Shown: positions 1-11,881 of the stretch, one piece after another
Numbering within the stretch: the stretch's first letter is position 1
Layout: every line of letters begins with the position of its first letter
Source: Hofstenia miamia
Lineage: Eukaryota; Xenacoelomorpha; Acoela
Assembly (NCBI GenBank): GCA_004352715.1
Contig: SCFE01000036.1
Location: forward strand, 1,753,942 to 1,817,941
Reading direction: 5' to 3'
Length of the DNA stretch: 64,000 bases
Notes under the pieces: generated by a model
Databases searched by the model: none
What the model was told of the DNA's origin: nothing
The model's input: only the letters and a program-made list of their open reading frames with translations
Program-made: the position numbers and the translations under genes

Positions 1-1071
1 ACAACTTTTCTAACAACAATATCATGGTCGACACGCGCGTTCAAAACTATGTTGTTATCGAAAACATATACCCTGTGCGAAATAACTCAGTGAATGGCAA
101 ACCATCTTCCAACATTTAAGGAATTGTGTAATTTAAACTACATCTATAAATCGGACATGTCATTTGTTTGTATTTATCGTATCAATTATACATGTTGTGA
201 ATTTGCGAAGAAAGTTTCAATAGAGTTTTACGAGAATATGAAAAGCAAATGAGTTTCAAATAACGTGTATGAGTATGTAAATAAAAACCTTACTGAATAC
301 TAACGGTTTCACAACCAACCTAGAAAATGTTATCATTAAAGGTCAATAATTTTTGAAGCTATCGTTCGCTATTCAAACTGTAACTTAGTGCAAAACTTTT
401 CACTCATAAAGTTCCAAAACAGGAGTGTACGAACATTACCAATCCGACCTCACAAAGACACAGTCATGCAGGCTTGCAATTGTTGATTAAACTGCCACAA
501 ATACGTGTATAGACGATGAAAGTGACAGTCGGCACTAAACCTCGATATTCTAATTAGAAACTAGTAAAAGCTTTGCAATTTGTATCGCGTCTGGACGGAG
601 GAAGAAACAAATACCCAGTTGGTAACAAAATTTAAAATTGTTTTACATAACTAAAAGTCAAATAAGCAAGTTTGCATGAAATTCTTTGGGGATGGACAAA
701 AGAAGTACTAAATTTTGAGAATTAAAAATATGGTAGTTTGTTAGCGGCTAATTATTGCATACTTTGATAGAAATTGATGGGAATTCTTTAGTCAAGTTTA
801 GACGTTTATGTCAATAATAAATATAGCGTTAACTTAGGTTAGTCAGTCGCTTGTCTGGCAAAGTACACATAAATTTCAAGCATTTCAACTTCTTACAACT
901 TAAAAGTAGGCGTCCAAATTTTTTGAAAGACACGTGTTTCTGAATTCCAAATCAAATAGAAAAAATAACATTGCATGATTCCATTTTCTAAGCACTGATA
1001 GATCTCAACATTAGAACCAGGACCCCACACCCGCAAAACAATTTAAATATATATATATATATATATATATA
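1..1071. other. AT-rich sequence, no gene seen
   Basis: No open frame of note on either strand and no terminal repeats that I can pair. It ends in a (TA)n run (about 1047-1071) directly against the assembly gap. CpG is present at about the level the base composition predicts, unlike the right half of the window. Confidence 0.6.
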
Positions 1072-2071
1072 NNNNNNNNNNNNNNNNNNNNNNNNNNNNN
1101 NNNNNNNNNNNNNNNNNNNNNNNNNNNNNNNNNNNNNNNNNNNNNNNNNNNNNNNNNNNNNNNNNNNNNNNNNNNNNNNNNNNNNNNNNNNNNNNNNNNN
1201 NNNNNNNNNNNNNNNNNNNNNNNNNNNNNNNNNNNNNNNNNNNNNNNNNNNNNNNNNNNNNNNNNNNNNNNNNNNNNNNNNNNNNNNNNNNNNNNNNNNN
1301 NNNNNNNNNNNNNNNNNNNNNNNNNNNNNNNNNNNNNNNNNNNNNNNNNNNNNNNNNNNNNNNNNNNNNNNNNNNNNNNNNNNNNNNNNNNNNNNNNNNN
1401 NNNNNNNNNNNNNNNNNNNNNNNNNNNNNNNNNNNNNNNNNNNNNNNNNNNNNNNNNNNNNNNNNNNNNNNNNNNNNNNNNNNNNNNNNNNNNNNNNNNN
1501 NNNNNNNNNNNNNNNNNNNNNNNNNNNNNNNNNNNNNNNNNNNNNNNNNNNNNNNNNNNNNNNNNNNNNNNNNNNNNNNNNNNNNNNNNNNNNNNNNNNN
1601 NNNNNNNNNNNNNNNNNNNNNNNNNNNNNNNNNNNNNNNNNNNNNNNNNNNNNNNNNNNNNNNNNNNNNNNNNNNNNNNNNNNNNNNNNNNNNNNNNNNN
1701 NNNNNNNNNNNNNNNNNNNNNNNNNNNNNNNNNNNNNNNNNNNNNNNNNNNNNNNNNNNNNNNNNNNNNNNNNNNNNNNNNNNNNNNNNNNNNNNNNNNN
1801 NNNNNNNNNNNNNNNNNNNNNNNNNNNNNNNNNNNNNNNNNNNNNNNNNNNNNNNNNNNNNNNNNNNNNNNNNNNNNNNNNNNNNNNNNNNNNNNNNNNN
1901 NNNNNNNNNNNNNNNNNNNNNNNNNNNNNNNNNNNNNNNNNNNNNNNNNNNNNNNNNNNNNNNNNNNNNNNNNNNNNNNNNNNNNNNNNNNNNNNNNNNN
2001 NNNNNNNNNNNNNNNNNNNNNNNNNNNNNNNNNNNNNNNNNNNNNNNNNNNNNNNNNNNNNNNNNNNNNNN
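1072..2071. other. assembly gap (1000 N)
   Basis: Exactly 1000 N, the usual placeholder for a gap of unknown size. It follows a (TA)n run, which probably caused the break. Confidence 0.97.
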
Positions 2072-2633
2072 AACCTACTAGTCATAAAATAACTTTAAAA
2101 AAAATACTTCATTTAAGCAGCATGTATACTTATTATCTTTAATGGTGAATGAAGAGTTTTTTTAATAACCACTGGTCGGTTTTCTCAAAAACTTATGTAG
2201 ACATCTAAAAGAACCGTATTTCATGAACACTAGTATATTCCGGAAATTATGATAGGGCAAAGAAATTAGTAAAAACCGTTTTCAGAATACATTTAAATGA
2301 TTTAAAACTGAAAACTTTTGGTACGCAATTCTGTAGTAAATTCTTTTCTTTTAATGACACATTACTGTGAAACAATCAGTAGGACGACCAAACAACGTTC
2401 GCAGAATTGGTCGTCACTTTCAATTTGAGCAAAGTAGCAGACGAACAAAATTCTGGACTTATAAATTCAGGAAATAATGTTTTACGTTCCCCATTTGAGG
2501 AATATATAAGTTAAGGACGAAAAATCTTGTAACAGTAAAATCGTTTTTATATCTGGATGCATTTTCTATTAATAACTTGAACTTGCAGATAACTGTGGGT
2601 ACTAATGTCATCTCGGTACTGTCTTTTAGAGAA

Positions 2634-3395
2634 ATGTCGAGAATTCGCGGACGCCAGTCTCGAATAAAATTTAGGAGCCAATGGAAGGCCTCGCAGATGC
2701 AGAAGCTCCGAAATAAATTTGCACGGGCTCGTGTATTCCCTCCACCCTCATCGCTTCCCATTAAAAAGGCGGATCCTCCTAGGAAAGCTCTCGCCTCTGT
2801 CTCCTCCCTCCGCATTGAAGAGTTGGACTGGGAATACCAATGCCTCTTTACTTTGCCTGCAGAAATCAACTCCCTCAACACCGAGTTTTTATACGAGAAA
2901 TTCCTCAACGATATCAAGCGTCCAAAAACAATTACTCAGAAATACATTCAGGCTGTCAAGGCTATGTCTTTGGAAGGAAACCCTAAATGGCTAGCAGTAG
3001 ACTTGGAATTTGTAGGTGCGCAGATTCACTTCGATTCGATTCCATTACAGTTATTTGAGATTGCTCGATCTTCTATGCCTAGTGTGAAGAGAAGTGACAC
3101 CGCAAAGGAAATGGTTCCTCTGGATTGTACCATCTTCAATGGCAAAGTTTCCAGAAAGTATCTCCTCCGTCCCCCTCTCGCTGTAATGTACCCCATAATT
3201 GGACCCCACTACCAAGATAAACTCGCAACAGATACATATTGGAAACAACGAAAAGAACATCGAATTTCAGAAAACGATCTTCACTGCCGTACAATCCAGG
3301 CACACAATGAACAGATGGCCATTCCTCAAGTCCGGCGATTCGTCAAGTTCATGGAAAGGAATTGTCCATCTCTATGCAAGTTGAANCCAGTGTAA
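2634..3395 (+). CDS. hypothetical protein, possible DEDD-exonuclease-like fragment
   Basis: About 253 codons from the ATG at 2634. The frame is open upstream to a good splice-acceptor-like site (cttgcag, ending 2588), so this may be an internal or last exon with an acceptor in phase. The N-terminus is basic (MSRIRGRQSR) and is followed by a Pro/Lys-rich stretch. Near codon 120 is KWLAVDLEFVG, which resembles the first acidic motif (D-x-E) of DEDD 3'-5' exonucleases; a later AHNEQM segment could be the second motif, but I cannot assign it firmly. No RT, transposase or zinc-knuckle motif is visible. The ORF is clearly GC-richer than its surroundings. A single N at 3385, a contig join, lies 10 bases before the stop, so the true C-terminus is uncertain. 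It could be a host gene exon, a captured gene or a domain of an unrecognised mobile element. Confidence 0.4.
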   Translation: MSRIRGRQSRIKFRSQWKASQMQKLRNKFARARVFPPPSSLPIKKADPPRKALASVSSLRIEELDWEYQCLFTLPAEINSLNTEFLYEKFLNDIKRPKTITQKYIQAVKAMSLEGNPKWLAVDLEFVGAQIHFDSIPLQLFEIARSSMPSVKRSDTAKEMVPLDCTIFNGKVSRKYLLRPPLAVMYPIIGPHYQDKLATDTYWKQRKEHRISENDLHCRTIQAHNEQMAIPQVRRFVKFMERNCPSLCKLXPV

Positions 3396-3591
3396 TGAGT
3401 TTCCTCTTGGTAATGTAGTCAATGTATTTGCATACAATACAGTCTCTTAAAGTCAGGCAACACAATGTTTGTTTGGTTGAGCTCGCTGTATTCATTTTAG
3501 GTTGGATTCAGGTAGAAATTTTGAGAGATTGCCCACCATTGATGTCCAGCTCAATTTCAACTATCTTATGGACTTTTGTTGCAAATTTAAG

Positions 3592-3633
<42 letters not shown>

Positions 3634-3949
3634 CCAGAAACTATTATATACTTGTGAGTCTATGATTTTGTTGCGTAACGCAATTCTTTTACGCAACTTT
3701 TGTTGATTCTATATTTCATCCATATTTTTGTTTGTGTGCAAAAAGCTCAAATTTGCTATTTCTACGAAATATCTTCTCGATAAAAGTGTTCATTACTTAT
3801 TTATTAAGAAATGCGATCAACCATTAATCACAATTTTTATCTTATTGATATAACGCCATTTTGTATAAATTAATATGCTAAATTTTTCAAATGCATAGGG
3901 AGTTGTAATGTAAATTGTCTTGTATGGAATATTATAGGTATTTGTGTAG
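3396..3949. other. no gene seen; contains a (TA)n run
   Basis: Downstream of the ORF there is only AT-rich DNA with a perfect (TA)n microsatellite at about 3593-3631. Confidence 0.6.
3593..3631. repeat. (TA)n microsatellite
   Basis: Uninterrupted alternating TA. Similar runs lie at about 1047-1071, 6201-6236, 7161-7186, 8019-8045, 9102-9128, 11542-11558, 11829-11881 (interrupted), 19344-19385, 20241-20265 and 34660-34695. None occurs right of 36.2 kb. Confidence 0.95.
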
Positions 3950-4143
3950 CCATGGAGTTTTGCTATTATACATGGATGCGAAGCGCCTCCCGGAGAAGTC
4001 TATTTGTATTGCGTGCAGAAAATTTGTGCCGCACAAAATCTGATCGACGAAAGATGACAGCCAATTAAATTAATTTAATGGCCTTCTTCGGGAAGGAGGT
4101 AAATGCCGCTTATGCCTCCATGTATAATAGCAGAACTCCATGG
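3950..4143. mobile_element. MITE with 27-bp terminal inverted repeats
   Basis: The left end (3950-3976, beginning CCATGGAGTTTTGCTATTAT) is the reverse complement of the right end (4117-4143) with one mismatch. Both sides are flanked by the 5-bp direct repeat TGTAG (3945-3949 and 4144-4148), a clean target duplication. Partial complementarity continues inward, so the 194-bp element could fold as a near-complete hairpin. It has no coding capacity. The superfamily is not recognisable from the ends. Confidence 0.8.
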
Positions 4144-4969
4144 TGTAGCGCACATATACCTGTTGAAAATGCATGCGTTATTCAAATCATCTTCTTTCAA
4201 GAATGAATTCATTTTATCGAGCCATTGGAAACTCAAAATTTCCACACCCAGCTAGGGTGCTGGCATTATAAGCAGGTCCTGAATACTCGAGTCCTGGACA
4301 AGAAAATAGAACTTGATTCTACTCTAGCACCCCTTTGTGGGGATTGATACTGAGTCTTAAAATACAAAAATGATAAAAGACAGAATTTTCATCAGCAGTT
4401 GAATGATGGTTTTCTCATGTCTCACTGCTTAGCGCAAACAGAATCACCCTGAAGCTAGATTTGTTTGAAAAATCTCTAACCTTTTATGACTTGAACGCCT
4501 TGGTGTTGGACTCAGATTCTTGGACTGTGGATTTGGACTTGAACCTGGAGTTGTACAGGTATTTTGCGATTGGCAATTTTTAACATAATTTTTATGAAGT
4601 AAGATCCGGGTATTACTATGATGCACACTGACATATAACTTCAGTAATTTAATGAATCCTTAAAAACCTTTCAAATCATATATTGCAAAAATATTTTTTA
4701 ATCAAACTGTTATGTCTGTAAAAAAATTTTTAAAATCTTAACGGAGACGTTTTCCATTCTAAGACCTTACGAGATCCACGTCATAATTTCAATTTTGGAA
4801 AATTTGGCAAAACTGTTGACTAATGATTTGAAATCTGTCACTTATGGTAATCTACGTTGTCTTTAAGTTATGCACACCGACTCTATCAAAAACCATACTT
4901 CCTAGCTTTTTGCAAGTAAGAAGTTTTGCATTTTGGATGTAAAAATCTATCTTAGACTTACAAAATGAA
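4144..4969. other. no gene seen
   Basis: AT-rich sequence between two MITEs. No credible ORF or paired repeat was found. Confidence 0.55.
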
Positions 4970-5203
4970 CAGTAGCGTACCCAGGGGGGACATTGTGGAA
5001 TGTCCTTCCCCCCATCAGGTTTCCAAATTTAATTTTGACTGAATAAATTAAAAAAATTTCCGTAAAAAATTGAAAAATTTAAAATCTAGGATCGTGAAAT
5101 GCATTTTTAGGGTCTATTTTCTCAATATTTTCAAAAATTTTCGCGTGGCGTTAGTGAATAACAATGATGTCCCCACCATCAGAAAATCCTGGGTACGCCC
5201 CTG
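4970..5203. mobile_element. hAT-like non-autonomous element (MITE)
   Basis: The left end CAGTAGCGTACCCAGG pairs with the right end CCTGGGTACGCCCCTG, read inverted as CAGGGGCGTACCCAGG. Such CAG..GCGTA.CCAGG ends are typical of hAT elements in animals. The flanking 8-mers aaaatgaa (4962-4969) and aaaaggaa (5204-5211) differ at one base, as expected for the 8-bp hAT target duplication. At 234 bp it has no coding capacity. Confidence 0.8.
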
Positions 5204-5525
5204 AAAAGGAACATTAACTTAAGAACACACTTTTATATTATTTTAAAAACATTATCAACCGTTTATTATTAGTATGAGATATTCATACATGCGATGCGTA
5301 GGCAAAAATAATTACTTTTGTTTGTTTCATAGAAACAAAAGTATTTGAATTAGTGAATAGAAGCTCATATACCGCCCACCTAAACATAACTTCACCCACA
5401 CAAAAACTCATACACACACACACAATTAATAGGAGTTTCAAATAAATTTTGATATGGATTTCTTTATTACTAGATAACAATCAAATCGCGATTCATTTAG
5501 AATTCGAGATGCAGTGTTGTCGAGC
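5204..5525. other. no gene seen
   Basis: AT-rich spacer between two hAT-like elements, including a short CA-rich run near 5395-5425. Confidence 0.5.
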
Positions 5526-6198
5526 CATAGGTGTAAACCGGTCGGTTCAACCGGCGTGAGCGGCACCGGTCAGATCGGTACAGATCGGGTTGGGTCATTG
5601 TTGTAAGACCCGCCGGTTTGAATCGGTCTAAAACCGGTCAAATACAGACTGAGTGAATGACAAAACTCATAAGTAACTTAATTGAATTTTGATGAAATTC
5701 GTAATTTTTAAATTTAATCTCCAAAATTTCAAAATTATATGCAACTTGATAAAAATTAGGATTTACTTGCGGATATTTTTTCAGTAATTGACAATAATTG
5801 CATCAATTGTAAAGGTACTTTTTCAAATTATTTAGTAAAAAGGTGCGTTATTGAGATTTGCCTACAATTTTTCGCAATAAGGCTATCTCCACTTTTATAA
5901 AAAGATGTTATATCTTATTTTTCATTATCTCCTGAAATTTGTTTTCAACTATCCATTGATTAATTGGAAATGATAAGTGGTCGCCACACATATGAAAAAA
6001 ATTCTTAATTATAAAGAAATCTGAAGATTTATTAACGTCTAAATTTCGTACAATAACTTCTTATTATTTAAGGTAGAAAACCTAAATTGCAACGTCGACT
6101 TTACAATTTGATTGATTAAGTTCTGATAGAGGAATTTTAGAAAAATTTTATTATAATAATCTAAGAGTCCATGGTTGTGTGAATTTATTGATGCTATT

Positions 6199-6240
<42 letters not shown>

Positions 6241-6339
6241 GCATTTTTTCATGTATATATTTAACTATACTTAGGAAAATTTTTTGACGGTCAGACCGTG
6301 GGGTCTGGTCCATAATTTTCCGACCAGTTTACACCTATG
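5526..6339. mobile_element. hAT-like non-autonomous element, 814 bp
   Basis: The ends CATAGGTGTAAAC (left) and GTTTACACCTATG (right) are inverted repeats. The flanks are a perfect 8-bp duplication TGTCGAGC (5518-5525 and 6340-6347). The left 130 bases are GC-rich and carry repeated ACCGGT/CCGGT motifs, which could be subterminal transposase-binding sites as in other hAT elements (inference). The body is AT-rich with a (TA)n run at 6201-6236 and no coding frame. Confidence 0.85.
6201..6236. repeat. (TA)n microsatellite
   Basis: Perfect alternating TA inside the 5526-6339 hAT-like element. Confidence 0.95.
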
Positions 6340-6347
6340 TGTCGAGC

Positions 6348-7154
6348 TACTTTTACTATCTCCTATTTTAGAGATGCTTCATAGATGGTAACACCCCAGG
6401 TTTGTAATGAAGAAATTCGATTTTGGCATGAACAACAACGTGTGTTAACACGTGCAGAGCTATCGCACTGTTGTTGTTTGGACAATGATAAAGTTGGCAA
6501 AGATTGTACGATAAGATTCCAAACAGGAAATTAAAGAAACAATCACAGACAGACATTATATTCGATATGCATTGTTGAGAATATAATTCTTGCAAATTTT
6601 TTTAAAAATTCAATTGCTGTTTAGTTGGTAAATTTTATAATCATTGAGGAATCAACGATTTATAAAAGTAAAACATTGAAGCACGATTTCATTAGAATGC
6701 ATGATGCGCACATCTTTTTACAATTATTTTCGGTAAGTAATTTTTTGAATTTCAGAGACAGAGAGGTAAATACCAAATTCTATTACATACAAAGAAAACA
6801 AAACCGAATATGTACATGTAAGTGTACATAGAATTGACAATTTCTTTATCCTTGAAAATTTATGTCACCAACCTAAAATTATAGATCTTTTAAGTTGTTG
6901 CAAATTGTAAGCTAATTTATGTTTGATTTCTTTAAAGGAAATATGCGAACAATTTCATAATTAGACTAATATTTCTGGACAATGTTGAGGCTTGTGTAAT
7001 GAAGTAGCAATCAAAACACAACCCCAACCAATTTCGCAAGAATGTTATAGCATAATTTGAAGAAGAAAGTTTAGCAAATATGTGTGAAGTGAAATGCTTT
7101 CTACGTTTATGCTATATGCATATATTCAATTTATGTGAGACATATTTGACGGTG

Positions 7155-7186
<32 letters not shown>

Positions 7187-8018
7187 CAGTGGCGGATTTA
7201 CCATGAGGTAAGGTGAAGCGGGCAAGTCAGGGCAGGTATGATACAAGATTTTTCTAAAGTGGGTCCCCATGGGGCAAAAGTGGGGTAAAAACACATTTGA
7301 GTACAGAAAAACTAAACCAAAGAACTGCCAATTTTAGAGATTGTAAAATCAATTTTCTTACATCATATTTCCCTACTTAATAAATTTTTGATGTATTTCC
7401 CACTATTAGCGAAATTGGATTCCATTCAATAATACCAACAAGATCTTTTTGATCTGACTTATCATCAATGGGCTTTGCAATTATCCTAGCATAATTATAT
7501 TGCATGAAATATTTGATTTATAGAGTCAAAATTTGTTATTTGGCTACTAATATTAATTTTAATGTATATTGTTATTACATTCCTATTGGTAGTAAAAGTA
7601 GATTCAAATTATTTGGCAATGGTGGTGTGGTGCAGTGCTATGAAAATTGTCATCGAACAATAAGATATCGCAAGTCGTTTTTGGGGCGAGAATTGTTTAA
7701 GTAGGCAATTTGCGGCTGTAGAACACAAATCTTGTAACAATATGGGGCAGATGTCAACGAGTGGAAATGGGGCGGGGCAGAGCAGGTCACAAATCTGCTC
7801 CACTTCCATCTCTGACCCATGAAGAAGCAAAACAGGAATTTATTTGTGGAACCTAATAAAAAGTTAAAAAATTTAAAATTTATGAAAAAATTTTGAATTT
7901 CAATTGCAAATTGATCGAAGTCCCTCCCCACTTGTTACTTTTTCTTCAACACATTAAATTCGCTACATCACATATTTCAAGTGCTGTTCAAAATGTATTC
8001 ACAATATTATTGATTTAC

Positions 8019-8049
<31 letters not shown>

Positions 8050-8918
8050 TAAATGCTTAATGTTTTTCTAACAAATGTTCAAGAATTTCTGAAATTTTGA
8101 GCACCACTGTGCATTAATTGTTCAGATTTTATTGTACAAAATAGTTTCCAATTTCATATGAAAGCCTAGTAAAATTATGGATTCATCATCTCCTTCATTT
8201 TAGTGCTTTGATTTACATGCTAGAAGTTTCGATCCCAAACGTAGAAAAATGGAGCTTCATTCCTAGCCAGAACTTTTATAATAAACTAAGAACATTAACT
8301 TCTTAAATTTCTAATTCGCTAAGAATCTGGGACCAATTTGAATTAATTGACAATTTACGTTTTCTTGCCGTTTAATTCTAATTCTTTGGTTCTTTGAGAA
8401 CTCATTATAATGAAATATAGCATTTAAACAAATTTTGAAAAAATATTAAGTTGTTTTCTCATAAACCAGTTTATCATCAATTTGAATAATCAAAATAGAG
8501 AAAATGAAATAATCCCCAGATAAATTCTGTTAAATGTCGTGTCGCATCATATAAAACGATGTATTAGATTTTACTTTAAACAAATCTTTGTAACTAAATG
8601 TACACTAACTAATAATGTAAACATGTTGGAGTTTTTAACCATGCAGTAATATAAGGTTAACAATTTGAAATAGTTTGTACTGCCTAAAAAAATGTCCTGA
8701 TTTGTCCTGTCCTGTTTTGCTTTAGTCCTGTCCTGTCTCAATTCCATTTGTTGTCTGGTTGGTTTGCATAAACACAATTTGACTATAGCGACCTGCAATC
8801 TTTGTAGGACAGAATTTGTTCCCCAGTTGCTTGTGAAAAGAAAGAGACATAGCTTGTATATTATCTCGAAATTTTATGAATCCTTTTTCTAAACGAATAT
8901 ATATATATATATGTATAT
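6348..8918. other. no gene seen; possible hAT-type end at 7187
   Basis: Only short frames are present, none with a recognisable product. CAGTGGCGGATTTACCATGA at 7187, directly after a (TA)n run, looks like a hAT-type terminus, but I could not find its inverted partner. GC-richer patches (7225-7290, 7740-7820) may be old repeat fragments. A short imperfect GTCCTGTCCT run lies at about 8695-8740. Confidence 0.5.
7161..7186. repeat. (TA)n microsatellite
   Basis: Perfect alternating TA adjoining a hAT-like terminus. Confidence 0.95.
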
Positions 8919-9102
8919 TGTGGCGGCAGGTACCGGGTTATTGGTATCGGCCAGTCCGCTGTTCTCGTGTTCTGCTAGTATAACTAGTTATTTGTAAATA
9001 TTATCGTGAATTATTGTATATAAGGAATGAACGCAGTTGTAAATAGAGAAATAGTCTTGTTCTACTGCGCAGTGCACTTCCGTGCATCCTAGCGATGCTA
9101 CA
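8919..9102 (+). mobile_element. possible solo LTR
   Basis: The 184-bp GC-richer block starts TGTGGCGGC and ends GCTACA (TG...CA), with (TA)n on both sides. Inside is gtatataagg, a TATA-like box, followed by cgcag and an aaatag stretch, the order expected of U3, TATA and R in an LTR. Target duplication cannot be judged because both flanks are TA repeats. No PBS, PPT or internal region adjoins, so it would be a solo LTR. It could also be an unrelated repeat. Confidence 0.45.
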
Positions 9103-11881
9103 ATATATATATATATATATATATATATTTAAAAAATTCTTGAAATGATCTGGTTCATGTAATAAATGAAAAAACATGATCAATAGTCTTTGCGTCAAAA
9201 GAAGTTAACATTCAAATTTCTCAAAATGATTGTCATCATCAGACGTGTCAATTACCCGAAACTTTTAGGCTCAATTCGGCTCTCCTTGTTTTGATTTTCA
9301 ACATCTCTGTCTGTTGAACTCACGGGGAGGTTGATCCCCCATAATAAAAAATATCTGCTACATATATTACATTATACTTTGTGCTTTACTAAAACAATCC
9401 TTTCTCTGCAAAATATAGGAGCCTTAGATCTGCAAAGTGGTGGTGTGTGGGCCAGCCCGATGCCCACCAGTGGCCCGTGGGCTCCGGCGAGCTGAGATCT
9501 TAACAGGCTGACATAGAGAAAAAAAGATAAAAGTATAGTAAGTTTTTCCTGTTTACTATATCTCAAAACACAACTTTACTATATCCCAAATCTACCAGAG
9601 GTAAATTTAACAGCTGAGTGAACAGCTGATAGTAATGTTTTAATTGGAGCTGGAGTGATTTACAGGTACATAATGAAATCACGCTAGGGCGGGATAAAAT
9701 TTTAACGGGAGCACTCAGTGGTGAACAGCGGGTGCGGGCAGGCCCGGGTCAGAAAAATCGGGGGCCCGCACATCGCTACTGCGAAGACATCATCATTACG
9801 CTGATGACATTATCATTCTGAATTATATGTAGCTAAAAGTGAGATTTTTAAAGATTTCAATTTTTTCAATAGTCAACATATTATGGGTCTTTCTCAGTTG
9901 AAAAATTAAATATATTATTGATAATTTAATTATCAGTTGAAGAATTAATATATTAATGGGGGGGGGATATTTTACTCAAAAACATAGGGAACAAAACAGT
10001 AGTTTCATTCAAAAACTTAACATTGCTTACATTAATCGAAATTTTGACAACAATAACAGTTGAATGAAGTTAATTCGCCCTACTGCCCTTTTTCACAACG
10101 TACTTGTTAGAGCTTCTTCGACGTTCACGCTCTTTGGATAACGAAAAGTGGACCCTTCAGAATGTGCTTTTGGTTTTGGCATAATCCCATACAGAAGAGC
10201 AAATAAAGCAGGCTACTGTTTAATTTCTACTTATCCCAATGGACAAAGATAGCAACATGGTCTAGGGGTACGAAATTCAAGCAAGATAACTAAAAACTTC
10301 TCATAACCCCTTGAGTTTATTAATATATTTTTGGTTTTGGCTCGACTTCTTGCCCCACGGAACTCACAACATACTCTCCAATACGTCGTAGGAAGCTGTA
10401 GCTGAGAAAACAGCATTGGGCAGCTCTGCCTCACTATGTGGAACTCTGTCAAAAAAGTACTTGGAGTATAGGAACAACTTGTTAAGTTTCTAAAGAGTGA
10501 AGATGGTACACACCATTGACATCCAATTCATACAAGACATCTAGCTCTCGAAAAATCTTAAGAGCATATGCTTCTATATTCATTTCTAAAAGCAAATTCG
10601 ATCTTATTGTAAAGCTCAACTTCTAGAGTAATTACATTCGGGGCTCAGCTGTGATCCCAATTATTTATGCATGGCTGGAATTGGGTTTGTTGATGGAATT
10701 CCGAATGGGAGCTCGGAATTGGATTTTTCCAATATCATGAATTGGTTAGGGACGTTGGGATGGATTTGTAATTTTGAAGTACCAAATTGGGTGCACGAAT
10801 TGGGTCTATAATGACGAAGATAAGACAGCCAACCTACCTGCTGGTCACTCTTAGAGGATCTGGTTGAAGTGTAAGTTATTAGAAATCTTTAGATTTACAG
10901 GGTCACTGTTGACATTGATCTGAAATGATATCAACATCTCGATATCAAACTAATTGATTTGATTTTGATTTTCAAATCAATTGATATGAGCTGATTCAGA
11001 AATCTTTCAAATGTATACTTTAAATATGTAGCAAAATGCAAAATACCCATTCTATTAAGTTACATCACTTGCTTTGTTTCTGTTATTATTTACACAATAG
11101 ACTGAATATATGTCATATACATTCCCAATAAAAGCCCACAATATTACTGGAAGTTACAATTTTCACTGCTGCATGTACCAATGTTAGATTATTCTGAACA
11201 TTCCTATATTTTCTGCTTCACATCATACCAGAGGTACATGTAATTTTATCCCAAAACTGCCATAAGTATCAATCGATTTTTTTACCGAGCATTGCTAATT
11301 TTTGACAGACTGTTTTCATATTCTCAGAAAAACAGCAAATAAGGAGCACATGGACACAGAAGATTATTCCTAAATGCTCTTTCTTCTCAACAAAGCAATG
11401 CTCTTTTCCTCTCAATGAGCATGCCTCGCTGACTATTACTGTTTATACATTACCTATTCTATACTACTCAAAATTTGGCCAGGCCATGCCAAATCTTTCC
11501 CCAAGAGAAAATTAAAAATAGCCAAATGGGGTGCTTCATTTTATATATATATATATATTTATTTTTCCTGCTTTTTGCTATGGAAAATGCAAAAACCTTG
11601 CATTTGGTGGGAAACGGTCCGAAATTTCTAAGGCATTTAGCGGAAATCGCACTTTTTCCCCAAAAACCCTATTTTTTGGACATTGCTTCCGCAGTATTCA
11701 CTCGAACTTAAATATATTTATCACGGGGGTAGGTTAATTAAAGAGACACTACCCTGCGAAATTTCAAAGATTTATGTTTGGAAACGCGGTTAAGATGAGG
11801 TTTTTAAAAAACATTGAGCGGGAGATATAAATATATATATATATACATATATATATATATGTATATATCTATATATATATA
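9103..11881. other. no gene seen
   Basis: AT-rich with short GC-rich patches (9420-9500; 9715-9770, rich in GGGC). A stretch at about 10670-10810 repeats GAATTGG imperfectly several times, and 10930-10990 is rich in short palindromes. It ends in interrupted (TA)n at 11829-11881, the insertion site of a mariner copy. Confidence 0.5.
11829..11881. repeat. interrupted (TA)n run at mariner insertion site
   Basis: Alternating TA with a few interruptions. The last TA (11880-11881) is the target dinucleotide of the mariner element that follows. Confidence 0.9.

Noticed and set aside
988-2085. A 365-codon frame on the minus strand
   Set aside because: It consists almost entirely of the N gap.
10670-10810. 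Tandem array of GAATTGG
   Set aside because: Spacing is irregular and units are too short and imperfect to call a tandem repeat.
11475-11737. Two overlapping short frames next to a TA run
   Set aside because: They contain translated (TA)n (IYIYIY) and have no recognisable content.
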